In this document: positions 20,938 to 33,146 of the stretch, piece by piece | Layout: the number at the start of each line of letters is the position of its first letter | Numbering within the stretch: position 1 is the stretch's first letter | Source: Opeltia flavorubescens | Taxonomy: Eukaryota > Ascomycota > Lecanoromycetes > Teloschistales > Teloschistaceae | Assembly: GCA_000442125.1 (NCBI GenBank) | Contig: KE546966.1 | Span: 1,345,954-1,409,953 of the forward strand | Direction of reading: 5' to 3' | DNA: 64,000 bases | Program-made: the position numbers and the translations under genes | Notes under the pieces: model-generated | Told to the model about the DNA's origin: nothing | Database searches by the model: none | Seen by the model: the letters and a program-made list of their open reading frames with translations, nothing else

Positions 20938-21758
20938 GAAACCAGCGGAATTTAAGGATAATCAATCCTATGAATTGCTTGAAAGGTTACAGGAGAGGAA
21001 ACTACTCAATGTAATCAGATACAGCGGTTATTGCATGACAATGCTCGCTTAACCGCCATTATGCAATATCATGTCGATCGGCACAGAAGCTGGAACCAGA
21101 TAGCGAAAATCTGGGTCTTACCAAGCGATTCCTTTGGATGAGACGAAAATTGAGGGGCATGCCACGTTGAAATGAATACTGGACCTGCAGACATGACGTC
21201 ACAGCCCTTTCTGTCAGATACCTCTTTGATCACATGAGCGTTGTCTTCAAATGATATCGTCAGGATAATAATAGATGAATGCAACGACTAGGGTGGATGG
21301 TGAAGAAAGAGAATTTTCATCAAATTCTTGAATATAATCGGTGGAGTTGTCGCAGTACGATTATTGCGTGTTTGTAGTGAATTTGGACCTCCAAATCTTT
21401 ACGTATGCCCGGAGAATTGATTTCACTTCCACTCCGCGTGGGGCATTCGAGCTTGGCCAGAAAATATTCCATTTGCCCGCATTGGATGATCATCCGGTAC
21501 CCCACACGCCGAGCTATTGCCTAGTTGAAGCTCCAGCGGTCCGGCATATTTCAACATTGACGTCGATTACCCAGCTTTCATTCACTGCTTCTTCGGGATA
21601 TTATCTATGTGACTGTGCTACTTTGGTCTCGTAACCAACATAGGTCTCGTCGCGTTGTGTAGCTGAAGATCAAGCCAGTGATCAACGTCTATCGATTGTC
21701 AAAAGTCAACTACTTCGCCAGATTCTAGTTAATAGTCCCTGGCTGGGCCGTTGTAGCC
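20938..21758. promoter_or_regulatory. Shared promoter region of nagA and acetyl-CoA synthetase
   Basis: 821 bp between divergent starts. Visible sites: a perfect CRE palindrome TGACGTCA at 21194-21201 (ATF/CREB-type bZIP), and two hexamers GTGGGG fitting the CreA carbon-repressor consensus SYGGRG at 21438-21443 (+) and 21500-21505 (-). The hexamers are short and may occur by chance. A long pyrimidine/AT mix precedes the plus-strand ATG. Confidence 0.45.
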
Positions 21759-24050
21759 ATGAGCGAAGAACAAGCTCCGCCCACAGGGCCGGCTATGGTG
21801 GTCGCCGAAGCCCATAACATCGATACCTACAACATACCCAAACCTTTCTTCGAGTCAGTCCTCTCAGCGGCTAGAAAGAGAACCCTTCAGGTTTGGAAGC
21901 ACTGCTGACAGGATCAAATGCAGTAAACATCCAGCCAAACCTCATCTGGAATCAATGGATGAGTACAAGAAGCTTTACAAAGAATCAATAGAGAACCCCG
22001 TCACTTTCTGGGCAAAGATGGCCCGGGATTTGCTCACTTGGGAGCGCGACTTCCAGACCGTGCACACCGGCTCCTTCCAGAATGGCGACAATGCCTGGTT
22101 TCTTGAAGGCAGGCTGAACGCTTCCTACAACTGCGTCGACCGCCATGCCTTCAAAGACCCTGACAGACCCGCCATCATCTATGAAGCCGACGAACCGAAT
22201 CAGGGAAGGACCATCACCTATGGGGAGCTTCTGCGTGAGGTCTCCAAATTGTCATACGTCCTCAAGAAGATGGGCGTGAAGAAGGGTGACTCCGTAGCCC
22301 TTTACCTGCCAATGGTACCTGAAGCTTTGATCGCGTTCCTGGCATGTACTCGCATTGGTGCAGTGCACTCGGTCGTCTTTGCCGGCTTCTCCTCCGACTC
22401 GTTGAAAGATCGTGTCCTAGATGCACAGTCCAAAGTTGTCATCACTAGCGATGAAGGGAAGAGAGGCGGTAAAGTCATTGGGACTAAGAAGATTGTCGAT
22501 GACGCCTTGAAAAATTGCCCCGATGTGGCTCACTGTCTGGTTTTCAAGAGAACTGGTGCCGAAGTTCCATGGACTAAAGGTCGAGATCTGTGGTGGCACG
22601 AGGAATTAGAGAAATATCCCAGTTACATTGCGCCAGAGTCGATGAATTCGGAAGATCCTCTATTTTTGCTGTATACTTCTGGTTCTACTGGCAAACCTAA
22701 AGGCGTGATGCATACAACGGCCGGTTATCTCCTTGGCGCGGCAGCAACAGGCAAGTATGTCTTTGACATCCATGATGGTGACAGATTCTTCTGCGGCGGT
22801 GATGTTGGTTGGATTACCGGCCATACCTATGTCGTGTATGCGCCTCTGCTATTGGGAGTAACGACCCTGGTTTTCGAGGGAACTCCGGCATATCCGAATT
22901 TCTCTCGGTATTGGGAGGTTATCGATAAGTACCAAGTGACACAATTCTACGTGGCCCCGACCGCTTTGAGATTGCTCAAGCGAGCAGGCGATTCCCACGC
23001 CAAGCATCCAATGAAGCATCTGCGAGTCCTCGGTTCGGTCGGCGAGCCCATAGCAGCAGAGGTATGGAAATGGTATTTCGAGATTGTCGGAAAAGAAGAA
23101 GCCCACGTTGTTGACGTGAGTCCACCAGCGTCTGCATCTTTCTCTCACCACTGATTCTGTATAGACGTATTGGCAAACCGAGACTGGATCACATGTTATT
23201 ACACCCTTGGGAGGCGTAACGCCAACCAAACCAGGAAGCGCGTCGCTGCCCTTTTTTGGGATCGAACCTGCCATCATTGATCCAGTGTCTGGTGAGGAGG
23301 TCCATGGAAACGATGTGGAAGGTGTGTTAGCAATCAAGAAGCCATGGCCCAGTATGGCTCGGACCGTATGGGGAGCCCACAAGCGTTACATGGACACCTA
23401 CCTGAACGTATACAAAGGCTACTATGTGAGTAGGATAAGGTTCGAGTTGAATAGCCGGTGCTGATGATTCCTAGTTCACGGGTGATGGGGCAGGAAGAGA
23501 TCACGAAGGCTACTACTGGATCCGAGGTCGGGTGGACGACGTGGTGAATGTGTCCGGACATCGATTGTCAACTGCCGAGATCGAAGCGGCCTTATTGGAA
23601 CATCGTAAGTCGAACCGTGCTAGATGGCCGACTTGCGTTGCTAATTTCTCAAAGACCAAGTGGCCGAGGCAGCGGTAGTGGGAATTAATGATGAGCTCTC
23701 GGGTCAAGCGGTCAACGCTTTTGTCTCTCTCAAGGAGGGAAATGAGTCTAGTGAGCAGATTAAGAAAGATCTCGTCCTTCAGGTTCGTAAATCAATCGGA
23801 CCGTTTGCAGCGCCGAAGGCCATCTTCGTCGTAGACGATCTGCCCAAAACGCGATCTGGGAAAATCATGCGACGTATCTTACGGAAAATCCTCTCGGGCG
23901 AAGAAGACTCATTGGGAGACACATCAACGGTATGTGCAGAAAAGAAGAGAAGCAGGGACATGGATTCCGTACTGACACGAACAATAGTTATCGGACCCAA
24001 GTGTAGTCGATAAGATCATTCAAACGGCTCATGAATCACGCAAAAAGTGA
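21759..24050 (+). CDS. facA: Acetyl-CoA synthetase
   Basis: Acetate + ATP + CoA gives acetyl-CoA + AMP + PPi; it supplies cytosolic and nuclear acetyl-CoA and is required for growth on acetate. Six exons: 21759-21853, 21924-23115, 23165-23425, 23475-23604, 23655-23929, 23988-24050 (introns 49-70 nt), giving 671 aa, the usual length. Motifs in order: the P-loop [13 protein letters not shown] (about 269), the [11 protein letters not shown] region, YWQTETG at the start of exon 3 (adenylate binding), the WIRGRVDD hinge, and near the C-terminus TRSGKIMRR with the catalytic, acetylation-prone lysine. The N-terminus is that of fungal cytosolic enzymes, with no targeting signal. The symbol follows Aspergillus usage (acuA/facA, yeast ACS). 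Confidence 0.95.
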
Positions 24051-24821
24051 AATCATGAAACGTGCCCTAGTAAGACAGGTACCTAAATAGCAGGATAAAG
24101 AGGAAGCAAATGTTCATGCTGTTGGAGTTGCGAAGTGGTCGGCGGGTGTTCATTGCTATGAGTCGAAATTCGGCAATTTTTAGGAGTCGACTTTGTAGCT
24201 AGTGGTGTCTGGAAGTCCAGTTTACAAGTGAAATATCTGATGGATTCAACAGCGTGAGCCATGATCTGGAAAAGTGCAGATATGGAGGCTCGGAGGTTGG
24301 CGGTGCATATCCGTTAATTCTAGCCGATGGATCTTCTGACGCCAAGTGTTTCCAGAAAGGACAAGGAAGTGGCGAGTTGCTCGAGAGACGTCGAGACCAA
24401 GTCCACCATCCAATAGCCTTTCAGGGCTCTCTTGACGCCGATACCCCTCCCACTTCACACTTCTCTTTGATGATTGCGCGTCCTTTCGAGGCTACTTCGT
24501 CACAGCAAGAAGGGTCTGTCCTTTGTTCACTCGCTTCATTGCTATACATCTCCACTCGCCTAGAGGATTACGCCTAGGGACCAGCACCGCCATACATTCT
24601 GGCCGGCTGACGCAGCCTCCGTATCGTCCCGAAAATAGCATCTAAAATCACCTATACACTTCACATCTCAAAATCCTCCTATCGAAACTCCTTATTGATG
24701 TAGTCCTTGAATTCGACCTTCTCTTTGTTCTCCGATCCGCCCTCTTCTGCTCGAACCCATCTTCGCGACAGTCCAAGAGCAGCGCGGGCTCTCCGTCCTC
24801 ACCCCTATCTCACACAGAACG
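24051..24821. other. Spacer between plus-strand genes
   Basis: About 770 bp: the acetyl-CoA synthetase terminator and the ADAM promoter. The last 150 bases before the ADAM start are rich in C and T. No further gene seen. Confidence 0.45.
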
Positions 24822-27345
24822 ATGAAAGTGCCCTTCCGAATACGTGCCATCATCAGCGCTGTTCTTGCGTGCCTCTTTGTCGTGGAAGGTATATTCCTTG
24901 ATATCCGTCCGTCGCTTAAATCAAGGCTGACGTGAGCTTTCAGCCAGCTCTCGAAGTAGAGAACCTATCACATACCTTTCTCTACTTGAGAACCCCGAGA
25001 TCCGAACGCCTTCGCATCGAGTCCATGCTTTCTCCGACTTTGATCTCTTTTTCAACCTACACCAGAGCCAGCAGCGGATTCGATTAACCCTCGAGCCAAA
25101 TCATGATATAATCGCCCAGGGCGCTGTCGTCACCTATCTGGACGAACATGGGGCTGTTGAAAGGAGGGAGCCTATCAATCGCCATGACCACCGAGTATTT
25201 CTGGGCGAGTCTTGGGTTCAGGGTCACGATGGGAGCTGGATGTCGGCTGGGTGGGCTAGGATTACGGTGAAAAGAGACGGCCCAGACCCGCTTTTCGAGG
25301 GCGCCTTTACTCTGGGTCGAGATCACCATCATGTTCTACTACGCTCAAACTACCTCAAGACAAAACACGACCTGGACCCGGACTTGGAACGTGGTGGTGA
25401 TGAATATATGATTGTTTACAGAGACTCGGACATCTTTCGGCGCGGCTCCAGCCACTATGACGATTTGAAGCGCTCTGCTGATACCGACCACTCGTGCTCC
25501 TCAGACCTTCTGACTTTCAACTCAGATCCCGCACATCCAATTTTTGCCCCAACTTCAAAACAACAGGTCGCCGGTCTGTGGGGTTCCACATCTGTCAGCT
25601 CTCTCTTTGGGAAGAGGCAAATTGATACCAGTGGTATCCCCTCTGGAGGTAATAGTGGTGTTGTCAACCTGAAAGCAGCAATCGGTCATCGGGACGGGTG
25701 TCCCACAACACGAAAGGTTGCTCTGGTCGGCGTCGCTACTGACTGCGAATACACTGCATCCTTCGAGACTGACCAAGAAATCACACCGCATGTTATTCAG
25801 CAGTTTCAGACGGCTTCCAATCTCTACGAGAAGACCTTCAGCATCACACTTGGTCTAGCGAACTTGACGATCAACAAGCGAGATTGCCCAGCGAGCGCTT
25901 CTCAAGACGCACCTTGGAACACTGGATGCAGTAGCAGCGTAACCATCACTGATCGCTTAAACATGTTCTCGGAATGGCGGGGTGAAAGGAATGACTCAAA
26001 CGCCTACTGGACACTACTCACCAATTGCGCCACGGGCTCTGAAGTTGGCCTTTCTTGGCTTGGGCAGCTTTGTGTCACCGACGTGACAAAGGCGACTGGA
26101 GAGGTGGTCAGTGGTGCCAACGTTGTGGCGAAGACGGGGAACGAATGGCAGGTCATTGCACATGAATCTGGGCATACCTTTGGCGCCGTACACGATTGCG
26201 ATTCATCGGCATGTAGTAACCAGAATTCGGTCAATGCGCAACAATGCTGTCCCTTATCTGATTCCACCTGCGATGCCGGGGAGAGGTTCATAATGAACCC
26301 GTCAACGGGCCAAGGCATCTCCGAATTCAGTCAATGCACACTCGGCAACGTCTGTTCGGCCATTGGTCGAAACGGTGTAAAAACGACTTGTCTCACAGAC
26401 AACAGAAATGTGCCTTCTGTATCTGGCCATCAATGCGGCAACGGTATCGTTGAGGACGACGAAGAGTGCGATTGTGGAGGGGAAGCAGGATGTGGCGACA
26501 ATGCTTGTTGCGAGCCTACAACTTGCAAGTTCAAGACTGGTGCCAGGTGCGACGACTCTAACGAAGCTTGCTGCAATAATTGCCAGTTCGCTGCCGCCGG
26601 GACAGTATGTAGACCAAGTACCGGAAGCTGCGACCCACAGGAGACATGTTCTGGCAACAATGCTACCTGTCCGTTCGATGCCTCTGCTCCAGACGGCCAA
26701 TCTTGCGGTAACAGCTCTGCGAGTACACAGTGCGCGTCCGGCCAATGCACCTCTCGTGATCAGCAATGTAAGAGCTTGATGGGATCATACACCTCAAACA
26801 ACGATACATACGCGTGTAATACTCAAGATTGCACTCTTTCTTGCGCTTCCCCCGAATTCGGCGCCCACACTTGCTATAGTATGCAACAGAACTTTCTCGA
26901 TGGGACCCCTTGTGGGGGCGGAGGCAGATGCTCGAATGTATGTTACCCCACAAATTTGGAATTTGCCATTGAAACTAACGGTCTGTCTTTGCAGGGTCAA
27001 TGCAAGGGCTCTTCTACTGCCAGAGAAATCGGCGATTGGATCGACCATAACCGTCCCCTCGTCATCGGTGTCTCCTGCGGTGTCGGCGGTCTCATCCTCC
27101 TCGGCATCCTTAGCTGCTGTATACGCCGCTGCCGAAGACCGAAACGCGTACGAGCACGCAGCCCTCCAATGCAGCAGGGATGGGTTGGTGGACCGACACC
27201 ACAGGGTAATGGATGGAATGCTTCGAGGGGAAGCGGAGCGCCGAATGGATTCTGGAACGGGCCACCGCCACCAAATTGGCAGCATGGCCCTCCACCACCT
27301 CCTATACCACCGCAGTATATGCAACCGAGCGTACGGTATGCGTAA
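24822..27345 (+). CDS. ADAM-family metalloprotease with disintegrin domain
   Basis: Exons 24822-24888, 24944-26937, 26995-27345 give 803 aa. Order: signal peptide (1-23, split by the first intron), propeptide, a Kex2-like site (FGKR then Q, about 244), a reprolysin catalytic domain with the zinc motif HESGHTFGAVHD (from about 429) and a Met-turn IMNPS (about 472), a Cys-rich disintegrin domain (about 518-612), more Cys-rich sequence, one transmembrane span (about 705-726) and a Pro-rich cytosolic tail with PPPPPIPPQY. This is the fungal ADAM-B type layout, a cell-surface sheddase or secreted protease. The second intron (26938-26994, 57 nt) is in frame and stop-free; removing it restores GGRCSNGQCKG, typical of the Cys-rich region. 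Retention would add 19 residues just before the membrane span. Confidence 0.9.
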
Positions 27346-27968
27346 TTATTTTGAACGAGCATATAACGACATGGATTTTGCATCGTATGGGATACTGGAT
27401 TCATGACATTGGAGTCAGGGAACAAGGCCTAAGGGTATAGGATATGGGATAATGGCGTCTTTAAAGCAGGGCCGGCAAGATTCCGCGTATCAGCGGCGGA
27501 ACGACAGAGTAAAATATAGGTTAGATACACTACTGTCTGATCTAGACGAGTCAAAAATGGACATATCATCTATGTCTTTTCCTTACCTCTGCCGATGACC
27601 TAGCAATTGGATTTCCAGACTCGCGCAATAGGAGACCCTTACCTAAAAATGAGACGTGAAACCATTTGACGACTACCTAATCAAACAAGCGGGATACATA
27701 TATGGTGTTGAACATAGTATTCAGCTACCTGATATCTAACCCTCTTCCAAGTTCTTGATTCTGTTTGATTTCAAGGGAACTTCCTCCTAAAAGACTTAGC
27801 AGTATGTACATAAGTATAAAAGTGCACGAAATACCGAAAAGGCAAGGGTATCAATGCTCTTGAAAGTTTTCAAGTCTCAACGCCTCGTCAGCCATGTGAC
27901 ATCACCTTCTTCAACGCCTGCCAACGCCTCGTGCTCGGGAAATCTGCGCAGAAGAAATGCATCCACGG
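27346..27968. other. Convergent 3' spacer
   Basis: About 620 bp between the ADAM stop and the stop of the minus-strand membrane-protein gene. AT-rich; no coding signal. Confidence 0.5.
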
Positions 27969-29009
27969 TCATCTCAGTCCCCTCCTCAGCCATCTTTCCC
28001 ATAGACTCCTCACACCCAACACTACTGCTTTTCCATCATCCTTTCCATCTCTGCCATCCGGATTGCCTAGTATTAGTGCCGTGGCCCAGAACCCTGCTGC
28101 TATCCATGCCGTAACTGCAATGCCGGCTGCATAGACAGGGGAGAATGTATGAATAGCAATAATTGTAAAAACTTTTCCAACAGTGTCTCTGCTGTAATTC
28201 TCTGGTTTAATCCCGTCGTAGTCGGATTCCGATTCGGAAAAGACTAGACCGAGCTGGAGATGAATGGGAGGCGTAAGAAATGCGTAAAGTCGTTCCCTGA
28301 GCGGTCTGCAGGGTTTGTAGAAGTAGAGAATAGGCGAGAGGAGGAGAAAAAATATGGTTGAAAGTAGTGTAAAGACGGATACCATTGTGGCTACGATAGG
28401 GGAGAAAAAGGATAGGTAGACCTGGTATTAAGACCTCTGTCAGCGCCATCCTGGGACATTCGTGGGAAAAGGATTCTTTCAACTAACCAGTATCCAGATA
28501 GTATGTTCTTTGATTATTTCCTCATCCTCTGAGATATAGGTTGAGAAGGTTTGGCTCCCATGGGGCCCATTCAATACGGAATGAAGTGTTGGGTTTCCCT
28601 TTTCCGGATCATGACGGGATGAATGGCGAGGTTCCGCATAGCTACCTTGACGAGATGACGGCAAAGATCCGGGTCCGAAAACTATTGGTGGACTTGAACG
28701 ACGTTCACTGTGTCGAGGACTGGATCTGCTTCCATACTGTCCACTGGAAGATCTTGAAGACCTTGCTGACTTGGGTGCTCCATCTGTAGAGGAGATGGTA
28801 TTATAACTTCTGTGGGGTTGAAGATACGGGGAAGACCCGGTGGAGGATTGCGGCATGGGAACGGAGGTAAAGTCCTTCCGTGAATTTAACTGGAGAGTCT
28901 GTTCCGGATATTGAGGGTAAGTGTGAGATACAGAGGTAGCAGACATTGGTGTCCTCGTGCTCGATGCCTCCGACTTCCCAAACAAGACCGGAAGATTCTT
29001 TTCCTCCAT
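27969..29009 (-). CDS. Fungal membrane protein of unknown function
   Basis: Exons 29009-28488 and 28421-27969 with a 66-nt intron (gttagt...ccag) give 324 aa. The first 140 residues are Ser/Pro/Arg-rich and look disordered, with many possible phosphosites (RxxS repeats about 85-110). Then comes an EDEEIIKEHT segment and three hydrophobic spans: one across the exon junction (WIL|VYLSFFSPIVA...LLLSPILYFY, about 165-203) and one or two at about 255-290. It ends in a short basic tail. The topology would put a long cytosolic N-terminus ahead of a membrane bundle. No family name can be given. Confidence 0.7.
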
Positions 29010-30274
29010 GACGATAGCACTTTGGAGACTCAAAAAGTGATAGGAAAGGAAGGGGGAGATAAAGCAGAAAGGGATGGTTTAGTCAAGGCAACGAAGCAAG
29101 AGGAATAGTCTTTGACTTCCATCTTGTGCTGGAGCGGAGTAGATGAGAAGTCTTGTCGTCTGCTGGGCAACGCTGGGCATTATCATCCATATTTGCTGGG
29201 GCACCCCAAGCGGAGGGTAGGAACATGGCAAAAGTCTTGGGAGCATAGAGCCAAGAGCTTGGAAGGTCTTGGCCATGACTTGGCTCTACCGGAAAAGACG
29301 GATGGATTGGTGCGCCAGCCCGCACGAAACCGACTGCTTGGTTGTGTCATTTCTTCATCATCATTAAAAGAAGAGAAAGAGATGAAAGCTCAGCGGTTTT
29401 CCCGTATCGTCTACAGACCGGGCCGACCAGCTGAGGAGCCCTTAAGGAAGCCTTCGCCCTCTTATAGCCTAATAGACGAGGTACCGGCTATAGTTCTCGA
29501 CCAGACAAAAGTAACGTCATGAAGACCAAATCAAGTGATCCGCCTTGAAACAGAGCGTAAATTTCTCAAAAGTGGTACGGTACCCTTCTCCAAGACACCG
29601 ACGTGCTTCTATTTGTCACACGGAAGGAATGACCCAATCAGTACCGAATAATCGGGATGAGTCCAGTTAGAGGGAACACCTGACTCTTGGCACGCTAGTA
29701 AAGAAACAGATATCAAAACCCATGTCATCGACCCTCGTTTATTCAATGCTGTTCGAGTCAAACTTCTCTAGATTACAGCAACTATGAATGAGAAACGTAT
29801 GGTAGCGAAGATAGAAGAACAAGTAATGCACTTCAGGTTGCTAGATGACATATCACCCCAATTTGATGAGTAGCTTGACATCAGGACACAACACATGCAA
29901 TACGACTGTCGAGCTATGCGAATTGGAGCATATAACTTGAGATATATACATGTTTCTTGTTTGGTTTACCTTTTCCTGTTCTTTTAAAGCCATGTGTACT
30001 GATCTCTGAACAAGCCCGTGAGAATTGAAAAACCACCTCTTATGAAGTATGTGACTCAGTAATCATAAACAGATCATTACATATCCTCTCCCATATCCCA
30101 CGTGACCACTGCCACCTTCTTACTTTTATCATGATGGACTAGCTAACCAAACCCTTGCAACACGACGGTCTTATCGCTGCTCGAGATCAGCTTCCACTTC
30201 ACCCTGATATCTGCCATGTAGTAAGCCGCATGGCCGGCTAAAAGGGGACCCAGACGTTTTCATTGCACCATCGG
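29010..30274. other. 1.27-kb spacer between minus-strand genes
   Basis: Contains the promoter of the membrane protein and the 3' region of ssn6. A 136-codon plus-strand frame (29112-29522) has no domain and overlaps the promoter, so it is not called. AT-rich from about 29750 to 30100. Confidence 0.45.
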
Positions 30275-33146
30275 TTATGCCGTCACTTCCGTCTTCGTCT
30301 GTCCGTTCAGCATCCCGCTCCGCTGTGGGCTGTTACGTCCTCCGGAGCCGCCTAGTCGCTTATCATCCTCGCCCTCATCATCATAATCTTCGTCAACCTC
30401 CATTTTGCGCGCTGCCGACTCAAACGTTTCCCGTCGTTCGTCTCGACCCGGCTCAGCCATAGACCCATGATGCTCCGATGGCCCTTGTTGCTGCATCGAT
30501 GGCAACGTAGGCGGATGGTGGGCCGCCTCGGATGGATGGTAGTTCTCGTCCGCCCGCCGTTGGTCTTCGTGCCGAGCTTCAGACATGTTCCGTTGATGTC
30601 TGATAGGTGGTGATGGCTGCCGGCCCCGAGGGGGACTAGGTCCTCGCCGAGGCGGTGACGGCTTCCGATCAGGCGGGGAGGGTCGACGGTGCCTGTGATT
30701 CTCAAGCCGACTGCGAGTGTCCTCATTGGCAGGGTTTTTATGCATCATTTTGTAGTCATCTTCTGACTCAAAGGACCGCTTAAACCCAGTCGCTGGCCGT
30801 TCTTCTCGATCACGAGCAGCTGCTTCGGCGGCGGCAAGTGCCTCTCTTGGCGGCGGTGCACCCGCCGTTAGAATGCCTGGCTGGGACGGATTTGCATGAT
30901 GCTGATACTGCTGATGCCCGTAGCTGGGACCTGGCGATGGAGGTCTGTCGTCAGTGATGGGTCTGATCTCAGGGGGCGGACTGTTCCCACGACCGTATGG
31001 AGGCAGTGGACCAGGAGGTCCATGAGCGCTCGCTTGGCTGTGCATGATACTCGTGCTAGGCACTGCGTAATTTGGGTTGGCGATGCGCGCGGGAACGGAT
31101 GGTTGAGGGGCCGGGATTTGTGGTTGTGGCAGGCCTTGCGGGCCAGGATACGAGCTTGACCCAATGTGACCGAGGTTTGGGGGGGGAGAAGATCGGCGGA
31201 CTGGGGTATGGCGGTGCTGATCTTGATATCTGATCTGGTCCATACGTGGGCTCAATTGTCTGGGTGGTAGTGGTCCACGGTCACGGTGTTCGTAGGGGTT
31301 CGATATCGGTGGCTGACTCTGAGAATGCTGTTGAATATCTGCCAAGCGTCGGTTCCAATCGGGTGGAGGACCGGCTGGGGCTGGCGCAGGCCCTTGAGGC
31401 ATCGGTGCCGGGCCAGGGACACCCCATTGTGGACCGGGAGGAGCACCAACACCGGCAGCTTGATACTGCTGAGGATGGACGTCTTGAGGAGCAGGAGGGT
31501 GCTGCTGGTTCGGCATACCAGCAGACTGACCGCCGTTTCGGAGAAGATTCAAACGTGCTTTGATGTGCACATTGCTCGGGTCAAGGTCAGCAGCCCGTTG
31601 GTACGCGTCCAAGGCATCCGCAGTCTGATTATTGCACGATTCATACTGAATGAGACCGTTAGTAGCCGGTTACACATGTTTGATCTTCAAGCTGCGAGCT
31701 TACCAGGGTACCTAGATCGTACCACACCTCCGAGATGTACGGGTTCAGGCGTATTGCACGGGAGTATGCATCAAGAGCATCACGGTACTGGTTGATCTGG
31801 TAATAAAGAACGCCGATCGAGCACCAGAACGTAGGGTTGCGTCCGTCCCTGTACACCGCTTGTTGATATGCCTCGTAGGCTTTGGAATATTTTTGTTGAG
31901 ACATGTAGCATCGGCCCAAGAGGTACCAACTCTGGGCATCAGAATTATCTGGTAGCAAGATCAATATTTGAGAGCGACCAAGTATTAGGAAGACATCGAA
32001 ATTCACTCACCCGAACTAACAGATTTCTCCAAGTATTCGATTGCATGTTCTTGACTGCTGAAAGCCGTGCTCTGCTGGTGATGCAGCCAACCCAGCTGCT
32101 GCAGGACCTTAGCATGGTTGGGGTCTCTGTCAAGAACCCGCCTGTACGCGGCCTTTGCAGAGTCATACTTGGGAGGTTATCAGCAAAGAAGCCCTGATTG
32201 CGGATCAGATTGCTTACGTCTTTCTGTTGCTCATGCACATGGCCAATCTGAAACCAAATATCTTCCTCAGTGAGTGGTCGTGGCGGATTGGTCACGATGT
32301 ATTTGAAGCACTGCGTCCATTTTAGCAAAACAGAAGGAGCAAACGATCGGAATCTCACCTCCAAGCTCTGGTTATACTTCTGTTGCTGTTTGTAGATTAT
32401 GCCAAGTCGAAAGTATATCTCATTGGCCTTTTCGAAATCCGGTTGCATCCGCATGACTTGCGAAAAAGCTTCCTCGGCATGTTCGAGAGACCCATACCGA
32501 TCGTACAGTATACCAATGCCATACCATAATTTGGGCTCCTGTTCAAACAGAGTCAATCATGGATCCGACCAAATTTTCACAGTCACCGACCTTAGGATCT
32601 CGTAGGTGATAGAGGGCTTGCTGATAAGCTGCGTAAGCTTGTTGTAGGTCTTCCATCATGAGATAGCAATGTCCTGTTAGAAGTGTCAGTGTCAACAAGA
32701 ACCGGAATGGAGAGGGATACGTACCCAGGCTACCCCAAACTTCTCCATTATTGCCATCGATTTTAAGAATCGCCTGGAGGAATTCGACTGCTTTTGGGAA
32801 ATTCTCTTTCGTCCTTAAGATACATGAAATAGCATTCATAGCTGTAACAGACTGATAGTTGTGTCGCAGAGCTCGCTCGTAGGCAGTAAAAGCGCCATCG
32901 AGGTCGCCCATGAGTTCTGATGCGCTGCCTGCAAAGGCCGTTAGCGACAGGTCTTTCCATAGAGCATGAGATGGAGTCCATACCGATACCCAACCAGACA
33001 GCTTCGTTAAGCGACGCAAGATGGGCTGGAGTAATTTTGTGATGAGCTTGTATTGGCATCACGCCGTTGACCTGAGGGTGTCCTGGAGGGCCATGATGCA
33101 GATGCATCCCTGCGGGAGACGCTGGCTGCTGGTGATGGCTCGCCAT
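30275..33146 (-). CDS. ssn6: TPR corepressor Ssn6/Cyc8
   Basis: Subunit of the Tup1-Ssn6 general corepressor, linking DNA-bound repressors to histone deacetylases and Mediator in the nucleus. Eight exons: 33146-32984, 32928-32725, 32673-32591, 32538-32359, 32310-32218, 32167-32011, 31948-31704, 31645-30275 (introns 48-62 nt), giving 831 aa. The N-terminal half is about ten tetratricopeptide repeats (about 45-395), with repeat hallmarks such as WxxLGxxY, AxxAYxxAL and DPNHAKVLQQLGWLHHQ. The rest is Pro/Gln/Arg-rich and disordered, with SPPR-type repeats (about 690-720) and a short acidic end. The ATG at 33146 (MASHHQQ) is the first in frame. Many introns fall inside the TPR region, as in other Pezizomycotina. 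Confidence 0.93.

Noticed and set aside
29112-29522. 136-codon plus-strand frame
   Set aside because: No recognisable motif; it sits in the promoter region of a minus-strand gene and has no intron or family support.
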